A DNA stretch of 63,761 bases from Phaeocystidibacter sp965659725 (GCA_965659725.1 CBFHXG010000011.1:1-63761), one strand, 5' to 3'; shown: positions 32,592-42,554, numbered from the stretch's first letter. The notes: generated by a model from the sequence alone, not told the origin. Made by a program: numbers and translations.

Positions 32592-35153
32592 TCAACCTCC
32601 GAACCCAGTAAATCTGTAGGTAAGCTTCACTGCTATGTTATCCTCGTAAGCACCTGTGTAGTAAGCTCCAAAACGCTGATAGAAGCCTAAGCCCAAGCCA
32701 TTCCATATATCGTTGACCTCCAAGCCTGCCTCGTGATACCCGTATTCCGACCCTTGAATGGTGAGTCCAAAATGATCATCAGCATTGTTCAACACCCCAA
32801 AGGTGCTTCGCCAGACCAACTCAATGGTAGGCGCCCAATCACCGATGTTGAAGAGCCGGTCTTCAAAACTGTGACGGATATCAAGGGCCACGTATTGATT
32901 GGCCGCATATCGATTGAAGCCCATGGTTTCAAATCCTCGAATCGTTGAGATGTTGCTAAATAGACTATTAAAGAAACCGCCGCTCGCTATGGCCCCGTTA
33001 GCATCTGGCCCCGCCAAAAGTGGATAAGGAAGGTCGTTGTTGATATGCGACCCCAACAACGTAAAGGTGGTTACGCCCGTGTAAACACGAGTTATTTGAT
33101 GCTGTATCATCGCGTCGAATCGTCGGTAGGGATAATTTTGATCAAACCAGCCATCGATGCTTTCTTCATAAGCCACGCGGAATCGAGGATAGGTAATGTC
33201 CAATGCCCGCAATCCAAACACACCAGACATGAATCTGTCGTTCGGCGCATACTCCATTTCCAACCTCGCATAGGCCACATTGAAACCATTGATGGTAGTT
33301 CCAACATCGTCGGCGTAGCGGTACGAATATCCTCCAGAAGTGAACCTATTGGAGCGGTGAACGGAGAGTGCAGCTCTCCAATTTGGCCATATCCGGTGGG
33401 TGATACCGAAGTAAACATCACTCACTTCATCAAAGGTTGGAATGTTCAAGAATCGATAGTCTTGGTCACCCAATATCGTAGTGCGCTTGAGGTCGTATTG
33501 CGTGCCTCCCGTCTCCTCGATATCGAATGAATACCCACCATAGAGCTTGGTTTCTGTGCTTCGATTCAAATTGATCTCTCCGAAGTAGCCATACTTCCAA
33601 ACCTTATCTCCAAAACCATAGGCCACATTACCCCCAATGCTGAAATACTCAGAAAGCTTCGGACTTGTTTGCAGCCCCACCCCGAGGCGAATTCCTTCAT
33701 AGATGTTATATCGAAGTAGATCATCAATCCGGAAATCAAAATACCCCCAACGGACCTTACCCGTTTGCAAGGCGAGAAGCCACTTCAGGTTTCGATCGAT
33801 GTTTAACTCTTCACCAATACTATCCAGGGTTTGATACGTATTGCGCTCTTTTAAGGTGAGAGAATCCCCACGATAGGGTAGCCAGAAGGACTCATCCCTT
33901 TCCGCAGCCATTGGCGTGATCTCAACGGAGATCCTATCTATATCTCGGCGTTCCAGAGGTGGGTTGACCTTGACGTTTTGAAGTTGTGTTTTGCCTAGAC
34001 CAATGGGCGAAGTGCCTCCACCTGTAGAGACCCCAACTGCTGAACTTCCTGTTTCTGTGGTAGCAAAACTCTTGAAATCCATGGTCAATTGAGACGGGAA
34101 CCAATGGTCCGATATCTTCTCATAGAATTGCTGAACCTCTACGCCGAACACCTGATCCTCACCTAGGTCGATACCGAGGATATCCTGACCTGTAGGTCGA
34201 GCGATCACTCTTTTCACTGCCCACCCATCAGTAGTGATATACATCTCTCCATCCAAACCCTTAAAGCGGTGTCCGGGTTCCGGAAAATACTCGATCACGA
34301 AAGTCGTATCCACCCCTTCGATGATCGTATCTGAAGAAACGTAAACGTACCGACCTATAGCTCCTGGAGCGACGGGGTTGACGCGCTCAGAGCCGAGTAT
34401 CTCAATGTAGTTGTCATAGAAGCTGAAAGATTGCATCTCGTTGGAAAGTAGCACGAACAGGGGCGTTTTAAGTCCGGATATTCGGGTAGCAAGTACGCGC
34501 TCATTATCCCTTCCTTGTGCATATTTCCGTTCGGTCACCGATTCCATGAGAAAGAGGTGTTGACGCTCCATGAACTTTCGATTCTTGTACCCAGAGGAAT
34601 CAATGAATAAAACGCTATCTGTATAGCCCAAGTCGGGATTTGCCGTATCCACCGGCATATAGACCGTATCGAAGTCTGGCACTAGCGTATCTCTCACTAA
34701 GGTGAAGACGAATTTGGAATACGTCTCATAACTGAAAGCGCCTAGTGAAAGGGGGTTATTCTCATCTCTGTTGGCTATCACATTGCGAATGATGCGATGT
34801 AGAGGATTTTCACCCGCCTCAACGATTACCTCCTCGATCTCATTGTTGGAAGGCACTAACCTGAGCTCAATATAGGACTCGCCGTGGTAGGTGATGCGTT
34901 TATTCTCGTACCCAAAGGCTCTAACCCTAAGTGATTGGATACTTCCATTCCATCTCAACTCAAACTCACCGTCAGAGTCGGCGGTAGTCCCACGATTATC
35001 ATTGTCGATGGTGATTCCTGCAAATGGAATGGGCGTTCCTGTTTCTTCATCTAAGATCTTCCCCTTAAGGGTATTCTGAGCATGTGATGCCAGACCGATG
35101 GTGAGGGTGAAGACCAGTAAGCAAAGTCTAATAAGGTAGGCTGTTCTGCGCAT
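32592..35153 (-). CDS. DUF5686 protein with carboxypeptidase-like regulatory domain
   Basis: An 853-residue secreted/outer-membrane protein. A signal peptide (about 1-25) is followed by a CarboxypepD_reg-like beta-sandwich (about 27-110; GKILDEETGTPIPFAGITI), then the long DUF5686 region, ending in a barrel-like domain with a terminal aromatic/glycine tail. The architecture is common in Bacteroidota and resembles TonB-dependent-receptor N-termini, but no plug domain is evident. Role unknown. It overlaps the upstream DUF3307 gene by 26 bp. Confidence 0.88.
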   Translation of the reverse strand: MRRTAYLIRLCLLVFTLTIGLASHAQNTLKGKILDEETGTPIPFAGITIDNDNRGTTADSDGEFELRWNGSIQSLRVRAFGYENKRITYHGESYIELRLVPSNNEIEEVIVEAGENPLHRIIRNVIANRDENNPLSLGAFSYETYSKFVFTLVRDTLVPDFDTVYMPVDTANPDLGYTDSVLFIDSSGYKNRKFMERQHLFLMESVTERKYAQGRDNERVLATRISGLKTPLFVLLSNEMQSFSFYDNYIEILGSERVNPVAPGAIGRYVYVSSDTIIEGVDTTFVIEYFPEPGHRFKGLDGEMYITTDGWAVKRVIARPTGQDILGIDLGEDQVFGVEVQQFYEKISDHWFPSQLTMDFKSFATTETGSSAVGVSTGGGTSPIGLGKTQLQNVKVNPPLERRDIDRISVEITPMAAERDESFWLPYRGDSLTLKERNTYQTLDSIGEELNIDRNLKWLLALQTGKVRWGYFDFRIDDLLRYNIYEGIRLGVGLQTSPKLSEYFSIGGNVAYGFGDKVWKYGYFGEINLNRSTETKLYGGYSFDIEETGGTQYDLKRTTILGDQDYRFLNIPTFDEVSDVYFGITHRIWPNWRAALSVHRSNRFTSGGYSYRYADDVGTTINGFNVAYARLEMEYAPNDRFMSGVFGLRALDITYPRFRVAYEESIDGWFDQNYPYRRFDAMIQHQITRVYTGVTTFTLLGSHINNDLPYPLLAGPDANGAIASGGFFNSLFSNISTIRGFETMGFNRYAANQYVALDIRHSFEDRLFNIGDWAPTIELVWRSTFGVLNNADDHFGLTIQGSEYGYHEAGLEVNDIWNGLGLGFYQRFGAYYTGAYEDNIAVKLTYRFTGFGG

Positions 35154-35844
35154 ATTTAAATCCTATTCCTATCAAGATGGCCAAGCCAAAGCTAAGTAGC
35201 GTACCGATGAGGATATACTCGGTGAGCTTACGGTCCTTTGCCCTTGATAGATCACTAAAACGAAACACGGACTTGGCAGCAATTAGTAGACCAATTACCG
35301 ACCATTGATTGAGGAGGATGAAGCCGAATACAAACAATCTTTCGAGTATGCCAATATACGACCCTGCTTTGGATAAGGATGCCTCTGGTTCATCCTCTGG
35401 TAGCGACCACTTGCTCATGATGATTTGTATCACGCGGCTTGAAACGAAAGTGAGCAGAACAAGGGCGAGCAGCCAATGATCCCAGTTGTTAAATATGAAG
35501 TCAAATGGAAGTGCCATGTAATACTCTCCCACACAGAATAGAATAACCAAAAGGTGTAGGACCTGATCGATGAGAAATGAAAATCTAGGGTTGAATCGAT
35601 CGGCCAATAGATTCTTGAAACCATCGATAACCATGTGAGATAGGGCTATGATCAAAACGATCCACCATGGTTGATAGGTGAAAGTAAATATCAGAAAGTA
35701 GATGAGGACGCCATGCACCAATCCGTGAAGATAGAGGTAAGGCGACTTGAAATGATGAGTCCTTTTGTGCTGCACCCAGCGGGAAGGTTGAAGCACAAAG
35801 TCTCCTAATACATGAGCGAGGATCAACCGAGTGAAAAGAAGCAT
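35128..35844 (-). CDS. DUF3307 membrane protein
   Basis: A 238-residue polytopic membrane protein with about six or seven helices. The N-terminal LILAHVLGDFVLQPSRWVQHKR and the HxxH-containing region YLHGLVHGVLIY / ALSHMVIDGFKNLL match the DUF3307 family. Its function is not established; the family is very often next to SatD, as here, where the ATG overlaps the SatD stop (TAATG). Confidence 0.88.
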   Translation of the reverse strand: MLLFTRLILAHVLGDFVLQPSRWVQHKRTHHFKSPYLYLHGLVHGVLIYFLIFTFTYQPWWIVLIIALSHMVIDGFKNLLADRFNPRFSFLIDQVLHLLVILFCVGEYYMALPFDFIFNNWDHWLLALVLLTFVSSRVIQIIMSKWSLPEDEPEASLSKAGSYIGILERLFVFGFILLNQWSVIGLLIAAKSVFRFSDLSRAKDRKLTEYILIGTLLSFGLAILIGIGFKYAQNSLPY

Positions 35845-36431
35845 TAGGCCGTCATTGATTTGAATGCCTCCTCAAATTGCAACAATTCTTTCAGACCGGC
35901 ACGCTTTTGAACCGCACTTATGTAACTCTGTGCAACGCCCAACTCTTCTGCGATGGCCATTTGTGTGAGTTTTGGCCTTTCTAGTTTGGCATGAATGGCG
36001 CTGGCCATGGCAGGCGACCAAGTTTGGATGACGAATTCAATGAGACCCATACCGGCTTGAAGGAGCTCTTGTGAAGGCAGGGTGGACCTGACCTTGAGCA
36101 TCGTTTTACCCAAGCTATCAAAGGCTTCACCGGAATGGATGAAAGCCGAGCCTTGCGACTCTGAAACGTTGAAGGCACGACTTGAAACTTCTCCGAGACC
36201 AATGCCAATGCGGACATCTAGGCCTTCATGAGACCTCAAGGCTGCCCTTAAAAAATAGATAGAACGCATTCCCTCCCGTGCAGGAACCAAAAGCTGAAAG
36301 CTATCCCCACGGAAAACCTCCCAATCATAGCCCTCTTGACCGAGCTGGGCCAAAGCGGATTTTAAAATGGATAACCAACCAGAAGCCTGACTCTGAGATC
36401 GAACGACATCACCGGTTATAACACACCACAT
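35844..36431 (-). CDS. SatD-like protein with C-terminal helix-turn-helix
   Basis: A 195-residue cytoplasmic protein. N-terminal WCVITGDVVRSQ and the middle DVRIGIGLGEVS resemble the SatD family. The C-terminus (about 150-180; TQMAIAEELGVAQSYISAVQKRAG) is a clear helix-turn-helix. The ATG at 36431 is preferred to the GTG one codon earlier. The HTH together with palindromes in its own promoter suggests self-regulation (inference). Confidence 0.82.
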   Translation of the reverse strand: MWCVITGDVVRSQSQASGWLSILKSALAQLGQEGYDWEVFRGDSFQLLVPAREGMRSIYFLRAALRSHEGLDVRIGIGLGEVSSRAFNVSESQGSAFIHSGEAFDSLGKTMLKVRSTLPSQELLQAGMGLIEFVIQTWSPAMASAIHAKLERPKLTQMAIAEELGVAQSYISAVQKRAGLKELLQFEEAFKSMTA

Positions 36432-36447
36432 CACTCTTTCATTTCCT

Positions 36448-36501
36448 CAAATATAACAAAATGAAGTGATATATATCAATTATAACCAAATATAATTATA
36501 T
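36448..36501 (-). promoter_or_regulatory. Promoter and palindromes upstream of the SatD gene
   Basis: On the minus strand a TTG (36477-36479), 21 bp, and a perfect TATATTTG box (36448-36455). The palindrome GATATATATC (36468-36477) touches the -33 TTG, and a second palindrome ATATAATTATAT lies at 36490-36501. They are plausible operator half-sites for the HTH protein encoded downstream. Confidence 0.5.
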
Positions 36502-37311
36502 TATGACAATAGGATAAATGACAGGCCGGCTCGGTGCTGCATCATTCTCAAAGGCCCCCACCTGCAAGTTGAGAACATAAAGACCGTCATCTACATCCGA
36601 CGGAACGTGAATGAGCTCCGTGATCGTCGCATTCATTCGCGGATCTGAAGGCAACTGCCAAAACGCCTTGTGTGCAGCCAATTTACCCTCATCACTTTCA
36701 CGGTCAACCGAAGGCAGATCGATCAATAGGTGATCCACACCATTCTTTGCCAACTCCGCCGCAGCAGCCGCATCTAAATAAGGTGGGTTGGTGTTCGACC
36801 AGTTCTTGTTCCTTCTGTCTTCCGCACTCGTTCTAAGAATAATCGCCTGAGGCCTATACAACTCTACCATTTCCTTCATCATCTCCCAATAGATCACCTC
36901 ATCGCCATTGTCCAGTTTCTTTGGAGATACGGTCACAACCACAGCCGTAAAGTGAAAGTCGCTCATCGATTCATTGATGGAGTGTACCGTGGGTTCAACA
37001 TGACCTGGTCCTTCCGTATGCGTTCCATGACCATGGGGGTTAAAGTGGATATTCCTAAAATTCACCGAGCCGCCCTCAGCAACCACACCTACCCAGTTCT
37101 CATCTCGAACCGCCTCTATCTCTGCATGGTCTAGGTACCACGCTAAAGGTCCAGAGGTATCGATCGCAATGCTCAGATCGTACAACCTAGATAGGTCTGC
37201 CTTGTAAGCAACCCCTTGATGGGTAAAATGGATTTCCATGAACTCGCTATTTGTATTCGACGATTGACTGCATGCCGCGATCAACATCGTCATTAGAATG
37301 ATCTTTTTCAT
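36496..37311 (-). CDS. Cyclase-family (kynurenine formamidase-like) lipoprotein
   Basis: A 271-residue protein of the metal-dependent cyclase/arylformamidase family; the signature HGHGTHTEGPGHV (about 93-105) provides the metal ligands. The N-terminus ends in the lipobox LIAAC with Cys14, predicting an exported, lipid-anchored enzyme, unlike cytoplasmic KynB. True substrate is unknown. The start overlaps the hemW stop by 4 bp. Confidence 0.85.
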   Translation of the reverse strand: MKKIILMTMLIAACSQSSNTNSEFMEIHFTHQGVAYKADLSRLYDLSIAIDTSGPLAWYLDHAEIEAVRDENWVGVVAEGGSVNFRNIHFNPHGHGTHTEGPGHVEPTVHSINESMSDFHFTAVVVTVSPKKLDNGDEVIYWEMMKEMVELYRPQAIILRTSAEDRRNKNWSNTNPPYLDAAAAAELAKNGVDHLLIDLPSVDRESDEGKLAAHKAFWQLPSDPRMNATITELIHVPSDVDDGLYVLNLQVGAFENDAAPSRPVIYPIVII

Positions 37312-38432
37312 AACACGAACAAGTCTGATGCAATGCCGTCAGCCAAAAATAGGCCCTCTTCCGTAAGTACAAGCCTATCTCCACTCCAACGCGCCCTGCC
37401 TGCATCAATGTGACCCTTTGCTCCTTCCAAAAAAGCAGATCTATACTCCTCGCCAAACCTCACTTGCACCTCTTCGAGCGACACACCGATATCCCTGCGC
37501 ACGCCTGTCATCACCCACTCATTGTAACGATCGCGCTTGGATAGCATCTCATCCTCGAACCAGCGATCCGAAGTGGAGACTTTCTTAGCATAGATCGCAT
37601 TATTGCTCACATTCCATCTACGAACCTCACCGTCGTAACTATGCGCACCCGGACCAATTCCCAGATAGGGCACTCCATTCCAATAATTGCTATTGTGCCT
37701 GCTACGCCAGCCCGGCTTTCCAAAGTTGGATATCTCATAATGATCGAAGCCTGCTTTCTTTAAAGCTTCTCGGAGGTAAAGGAATTGTCGGTGTGATTCT
37801 TCTTCCGATGGTGGATCTACCTTCCCCTTCAATACATCATGAGCCAGTGCGGTTCGTGATTCTACCGTCAGCGCATAGGCAGATATATGCGGGACTCCAG
37901 TAGCAATGGCTTTATCTACATTCAATTTCCACCGCTCATCCGAAGATACTGGCACACCATATATCAAGTCGATGGTCATATTATCGAACCCCGCCTCTTG
38001 AGCCATTTTGATAGAGGATTCCGATCTACTCGCATCGTGGTTTCGGTTCATCCACTTCAATTCGTCATGGAAAAAGGACTGAACCCCCATGCTCAAGCGA
38101 TTGATCCCCACCTCTCTCCAAGCGTCTAACAACTCCTTGGTGATGTCCTCAGGATTGGCTTCCAGCGTAATCTCAGCCGCTGGCTCCACTTGATATCTAT
38201 CTCTTATATCATTCAGTATCGCCTTGAGATCTTCCTTCTCTAATGTGCTTGGCGTACCTCCTCCAAAATAGATGGTTTGAACAACAGCAGGCCACGCATC
38301 ACTCCAATAATCGATCTCGCGCCTCAAGCCAGTGACCACCTCATTATAGGTCTTGAACGAAGTGCTGAAGTGAAAGTCGCAATAATGGCAAGCTTTTCTG
38401 CAAAACGGTACGTGGATGTAGATACCACTCAT
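37308..38432 (-). CDS. hemW: Radical SAM haem chaperone HemW
   Basis: A 374-residue radical-SAM protein. The cluster motif CRKACHYCDF (Cys11, Cys15, Cys18) follows the YIHVPF block, and YFGGGTPSTL and GVQSFFHDEL are family blocks. Often annotated as oxygen-independent coproporphyrinogen oxidase, this type is now known as a haem-binding chaperone. It overlaps both the kinase gene upstream and the cyclase gene downstream by 4 bp, so the three form an operon. Confidence 0.92.
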   Translation of the reverse strand: MSGIYIHVPFCRKACHYCDFHFSTSFKTYNEVVTGLRREIDYWSDAWPAVVQTIYFGGGTPSTLEKEDLKAILNDIRDRYQVEPAAEITLEANPEDITKELLDAWREVGINRLSMGVQSFFHDELKWMNRNHDASRSESSIKMAQEAGFDNMTIDLIYGVPVSSDERWKLNVDKAIATGVPHISAYALTVESRTALAHDVLKGKVDPPSEEESHRQFLYLREALKKAGFDHYEISNFGKPGWRSRHNSNYWNGVPYLGIGPGAHSYDGEVRRWNVSNNAIYAKKVSTSDRWFEDEMLSKRDRYNEWVMTGVRRDIGVSLEEVQVRFGEEYRSAFLEGAKGHIDAGRARWSGDRLVLTEEGLFLADGIASDLFVL

Positions 38433-39592
38433 TCTGCCAGGATTGGAATTAAGAGTCGGATAGTAGTACCCTCTCCGGGTTCACTTCTCAACACGAAGAT
38501 CTTTCCTCCGTGATAGTCTTCTACTATCCTCTTTGCCAAACTCAACCCCAAGCCCCAGCCTCGCGACTTGGTCGTAAAACCTGGTCGGAATATGGCCTTG
38601 AACTGATTACGCGTAAGCCCTTTACCGGTATCACTTACATCGATCTTCACATTCCTACCTGCCTCCTCCATTTGGATGCGGATATTTCCGCTGGCGTCGA
38701 TGGCATCAATGGCATTCCGGATCAGGTTCTCCATCACCCAACTAAAGAGTTGTCGGTTGATAGGAATGATAATCTCCGTTTGTGGATGATTGAATTCTAT
38801 GCCGATCTTACTACTGGTGCGTTGTCGTAGATATTGGAGGGACTCATCCACTGCATCAACGATATCCTCATTCTTCAATTCAGGTACAGAACCGATCTTG
38901 GAGAAGCGAGCCGTGATCATTTCTAGTCGGTTCACATCCGTACTCATCTCGTTGAGCGCTTGTTCATCCACTCCTTGGGCCCTGAGTAGCTCTATCCAGC
39001 CCATTATGGAGCTCAATGGCGTTCCGATCTGATGGGCCGTTTCCTTCGCCATACCACTCCACACCCTCTCTTGCTCTGTCCTCCTAGCCGACGAGAATGC
39101 CGCGTAGGCGATCAACACAAACAAAGTAATCACACCTAAGAGTATCCATGGATAGATCCTCAGTTGCTTGAGTAGTATCGACTCCTGGTAATAGATGATA
39201 TTCTTTTGTCCCTCTGCAAATTCGATCTCTATTGGCTCATTCTCCTCGGCCATCTTGGGGATCAGGTTCTGTATATACCCTGGTCGGAGTGCCTTCAGGC
39301 TATCGAGATTCCTGTGAGCAATCACATTGCCATCGCCATCGGTAAGGATGATGGGAATGGTCCTGTTTTCTTGAATGATCTCGCTATACAGACTAAGATC
39401 CCCTGTTGCGGTATTTGAGGTTACCATCTTGACAGCCTGTGCCCAGATCTTTACGGACCTTTCCTCTTCTTGGCGAAGCTCTTTTAGGAAGGATTCCGTG
39501 TACAGCAATGTGCCAGCTCCAATGAGGAGCGCGAATACGAAAAGGATGAGTTTCCAAACGTTCTTGTTGCGGTAGAAATCAGGCTGGCGCAT
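38429..39592 (-). CDS. Sensor histidine kinase (HisKA type)
   Basis: A 387-residue membrane kinase: two helices (about 13-31 and 146-166) flanking a periplasmic sensor of about 110 residues, then the phosphoacceptor His187 in AKETAHQIGTPLSS, the N-box in ENLIRNAIDAID, and the G-boxes DTGKGL and GWGLGLSLAKRI. No response regulator gene lies beside it. ATG 39592 is chosen because TATTTTGCCGCC directly precedes it; the longer frame crosses this box. Confidence 0.9.
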   Translation of the reverse strand: MRQPDFYRNKNVWKLILFVFALLIGAGTLLYTESFLKELRQEEERSVKIWAQAVKMVTSNTATGDLSLYSEIIQENRTIPIILTDGDGNVIAHRNLDSLKALRPGYIQNLIPKMAEENEPIEIEFAEGQKNIIYYQESILLKQLRIYPWILLGVITLFVLIAYAAFSSARRTEQERVWSGMAKETAHQIGTPLSSIMGWIELLRAQGVDEQALNEMSTDVNRLEMITARFSKIGSVPELKNEDIVDAVDESLQYLRQRTSSKIGIEFNHPQTEIIIPINRQLFSWVMENLIRNAIDAIDASGNIRIQMEEAGRNVKIDVSDTGKGLTRNQFKAIFRPGFTTKSRGWGLGLSLAKRIVEDYHGGKIFVLRSEPGEGTTIRLLIPILAE

Positions 39593-39691
39593 GGCGGCAA
39601 AATACGCGTTTATCTTGAGTTGCACTATAAACGACGCAATGCGCAAACAATTGCATTACCTTAGCGTTGACATCCACATCATTACGCATAC

Positions 39692-40963
39692 ATGGGTTTC
39701 GTTATTTTCTTTGCCATCGCTCTGGCTATCTTCGTGGTCATTGACATTTACACCTACCGAAGCATCCAACGTTCCACTGAGAGGAAGTGGATCCGAAATC
39801 TGTACTGGCTTGTTTCCATCGCCGGTTACATCTATATGATCACCACTCTTTTTCAGTTTGATGCGGCCAACGAAGACCGCAAGGTGCTCAATGGATTCAT
39901 GAGTTGGATCGTGATATGGTATGCTCCCAAGCTCTTCATCATCCCTGTATTACTCATTGAAGATGTCATTCGCTTGACCATCGGCCTTTACCGGATCATC
40001 AAACACCCCGAGCGAAAAGATCTTGGTCAGCGTTTCGTTCCCGGTCGTCGCCAATTCATTCACAATACCATACTGGGCTTAGCGGCCATTCCATTTGTAG
40101 GTGTCATTCACGGCATCTGGAAGGGGAAATACAATTTTCGGGTCATCAAGAAAACCATCTTCTTTGATGATCTACCCGAGGCATTCGACGGTTTCACGAT
40201 CACTCAAGTGAGTGACATCCACTCGGGTTCATTCGACAACCGTGAGAAGATTGAATACGCAGTGGATCTTATCAAGGAGCAGAATTCCGACCTCTTCCTT
40301 TTCACTGGGGATATGGTCAACATCATGTCGGAGGAGATCTTACCCTGGCGCGACCTATTCGCAACTGTTCGAGCACCCTACGGCCAGTATTCCATCTTAG
40401 GTAATCACGATTATGGGACCTACCGAACTTGGGATTCAGATCCGGTAAAGAATGAGCAGTTGGCCGCAGCGGATGTGGACGAGCTTGTTCGTATTCAAAA
40501 TGAAGAGATCGGCTACCGAAACCTCCGTAATGAATCGGTGAAGATCGAAAAGGATGGCCAGTACATCGACCTGGTTGGAGTTGAGAACTGGGGAGTTGGA
40601 TTCATGCAGGCGGGTGACCTCGACAAGGCAATGGAAGGCTTGGATGCAGACTCCTTCAAGATATTGCTGAGTCATGATCCAACGCATTTTGATGAGGTCG
40701 TAAAACACCATAAAAAAAAGGTGAACTTGACCTTATCTGGCCATACGCACGGCATGCAATTCGGGATAGAAATTCCCGGCATTATAAAATGGAGTCCTGC
40801 TAGTTGGCGTTATCCTAAATGGGCAGGCCTATACAAGGACATGGGAAAGTACCTCTACGTGAATCGAGGCTTTGGGTACTTGGCCTATCCTGGAAGGACA
40901 GGCATTTGGCCAGAGATTACAGTTTTTGAGCTGAGAAAAGGGAATTCGGAATCAACCTCTTAG
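39692..40963 (+). CDS. Membrane-anchored metallophosphoesterase
   Basis: A 423-residue protein with about four N-terminal helices (1-21, 39-57, 76-100, 120-140) and a C-terminal calcineurin-like phosphoesterase domain. The metal-binding motifs are VSDIHSGS, FTGDMVN, GNHDYG, LSHDPTHF and LSGHTHGMQFG. It resembles YkoQ/YaeI-type proteins that may act on lipid-linked substrates; substrate not known. Confidence 0.9.
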   Translation: MGFVIFFAIALAIFVVIDIYTYRSIQRSTERKWIRNLYWLVSIAGYIYMITTLFQFDAANEDRKVLNGFMSWIVIWYAPKLFIIPVLLIEDVIRLTIGLYRIIKHPERKDLGQRFVPGRRQFIHNTILGLAAIPFVGVIHGIWKGKYNFRVIKKTIFFDDLPEAFDGFTITQVSDIHSGSFDNREKIEYAVDLIKEQNSDLFLFTGDMVNIMSEEILPWRDLFATVRAPYGQYSILGNHDYGTYRTWDSDPVKNEQLAAADVDELVRIQNEEIGYRNLRNESVKIEKDGQYIDLVGVENWGVGFMQAGDLDKAMEGLDADSFKILLSHDPTHFDEVVKHHKKKVNLTLSGHTHGMQFGIEIPGIIKWSPASWRYPKWAGLYKDMGKYLYVNRGFGYLAYPGRTGIWPEITVFELRKGNSESTS

Positions 40964-40992
40964 CTTTGTATATATTAACACTATCGCATACC

Positions 40993-41484
40993 ATGAAACT
41001 ACTCGCTCGCTTCTTTACACTTACCGCTCTCCTATTCATTGTTGCATGTGGCTCCGATGATGATCCACAGCCTGAACCTACGAGGGAAGAAAAGCATGCA
41101 GGTCGTTGGAACCTCACCGATATCGACGCATCAGGCGTGATCAACTTTGCCGGGCAATCCATTCCATTCGTCACAACGGATGCACAGATCGATCCTGGTA
41201 GCTACTTCGATTTCCAGATCAATCCTCAGGAGGTGGACTACGACGCTTCGGCGACGATCACAATCAGTGCAGGTCAGGAGTTCGACGTTCCGTACCAGAG
41301 GTCTGGACAAGGCGTGTGGGAATTCAAGGGAGCTGATTCACTTATCGTAACCGAACAGGGTCAAACTACCCGATACTTCATCCTTAACTCTACCGATACT
41401 CGCATGATCCTTCGATCGATCCAAACGTTATCGCTTTCAGGACAAACAGCAACGGCAACCGTTGAGGCAGTTATTGAGCGATAA
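40993..41484 (+). CDS. Hypothetical lipoprotein
   Basis: A 163-residue protein with a lipoprotein signal (TALLFIVACGSDDDPQ; Cys about 20 followed by an acidic stretch). The mature part resembles small beta-rich lipocalin-like proteins of Bacteroidota, with GRWNLTDIDASG near its start, but the match is weak. ATG 40993 is preferred; a perfect TAGCTTTG promoter box lies at 40961-40968, 24 bases before it. Confidence 0.8.
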   Translation: MKLLARFFTLTALLFIVACGSDDDPQPEPTREEKHAGRWNLTDIDASGVINFAGQSIPFVTTDAQIDPGSYFDFQINPQEVDYDASATITISAGQEFDVPYQRSGQGVWEFKGADSLIVTEQGQTTRYFILNSTDTRMILRSIQTLSLSGQTATATVEAVIER

Positions 41485-41490
41485 GGTCTA

Positions 41491-42444
41491 CTAGAGCCCA
41501 AGCTTCACTTTGAGATTCTTGAGCATGTCCTCGGTCATTCTATCGAGGTCGTACTCATGAGCCCATCCCCAATCTGCACGTGCATGGGAATCATCGATCA
41601 AGCTTGGCCAAGATTCAGCAATAGCTTGACGAAAATCAGGGGCGTAATCGAGCTTGAAATCCGGCAATATCTTTTGAATACTCACCTCCACATCTTCTGG
41701 AGCAAAAGAAATCCCAGCCAAGTTGTAGCTGGTACGCACCTTTACTTGATCTGCCGGGGCATCCATCAAGTTCACCGTGGCGCGGATCGCGTCCGGCATA
41801 TACATCATAGGCAGCATAGTTCCCTTGTCCAAGAAACTGGTATATGCTCCCTTCTTCAATGCTTCGTAATAGATCTCAACGGCATAGTCTGTGGTACCTC
41901 CACCTGGCTCACTTTTCCATGAAATGATACCTGGGTAGCGGATAGAGCGAACATCCACGCCAAACTTAGCGTGGTAGTAATTGCACCACTGCTCGCCCGC
42001 TTGCTTTGAGATCCCATACACCGTTGATGGCTCCATGATGGTGTGCTGAGGTGTATCTATCTTTGGCGTGTTCGGACCAAAACAGGCGATCGAGCTAGGC
42101 CAATAAACTTTCTTGATCAAGCCGTCTTTTGCGAGATTGAGAACATGGAATAGACTTTCCATGTTGAGTACCCACCCCTTTTCGGGCATTCTTTCCGCTG
42201 TTGCAGAGAGCATCGCAACGAGATGATAAACCTGCGTAACATTATACTTCTTCACAACTTCTGCGATGCGTTCTCCATCCATTGCATTGATCTCCTCAAA
42301 CGGACCTGATTCCATCACTTCAGAATGGGCTGGTTTGATATCGGAAGCAATAACGTTGGCAGATCCATGGGCCTTACGGAGGTTGAGCACAAGCTCCGTT
42401 CCTATCTGTCCAGAAGCACCAAGAACTAGAATGACATCCTTCAT
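41491..42444 (-). CDS. NAD-dependent epimerase-type L-threonine 3-dehydrogenase
   Basis: A 317-residue extended SDR. The NAD-binding motif is LGASGQIGTEL; the catalytic pair is in VYGISKQAGE (Tyr/Lys) with Ser in YWPSSIACFG. The block RYPGIISWKSEPGGGTTDYAVEIYY is typical of the SDR threonine dehydrogenases of Flavobacteria, which oxidise threonine to 2-amino-3-ketobutyrate. The start MKDVIL at 42444 suits the Rossmann fold. Confidence 0.85.
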   Translation of the reverse strand: MKDVILVLGASGQIGTELVLNLRKAHGSANVIASDIKPAHSEVMESGPFEEINAMDGERIAEVVKKYNVTQVYHLVAMLSATAERMPEKGWVLNMESLFHVLNLAKDGLIKKVYWPSSIACFGPNTPKIDTPQHTIMEPSTVYGISKQAGEQWCNYYHAKFGVDVRSIRYPGIISWKSEPGGGTTDYAVEIYYEALKKGAYTSFLDKGTMLPMMYMPDAIRATVNLMDAPADQVKVRTSYNLAGISFAPEDVEVSIQKILPDFKLDYAPDFRQAIAESWPSLIDDSHARADWGWAHEYDLDRMTEDMLKNLKVKLGL

Positions 42445-42554
42445 AATAAGTGGGGTTAAGCGACGCAAAGATATTCATCTTATTCGATGATAGAACGAAT
42501 CTGTATTCAATGCTTCAATATGATAAACATCAGTGTTTTCCCATGAAATCAGCG

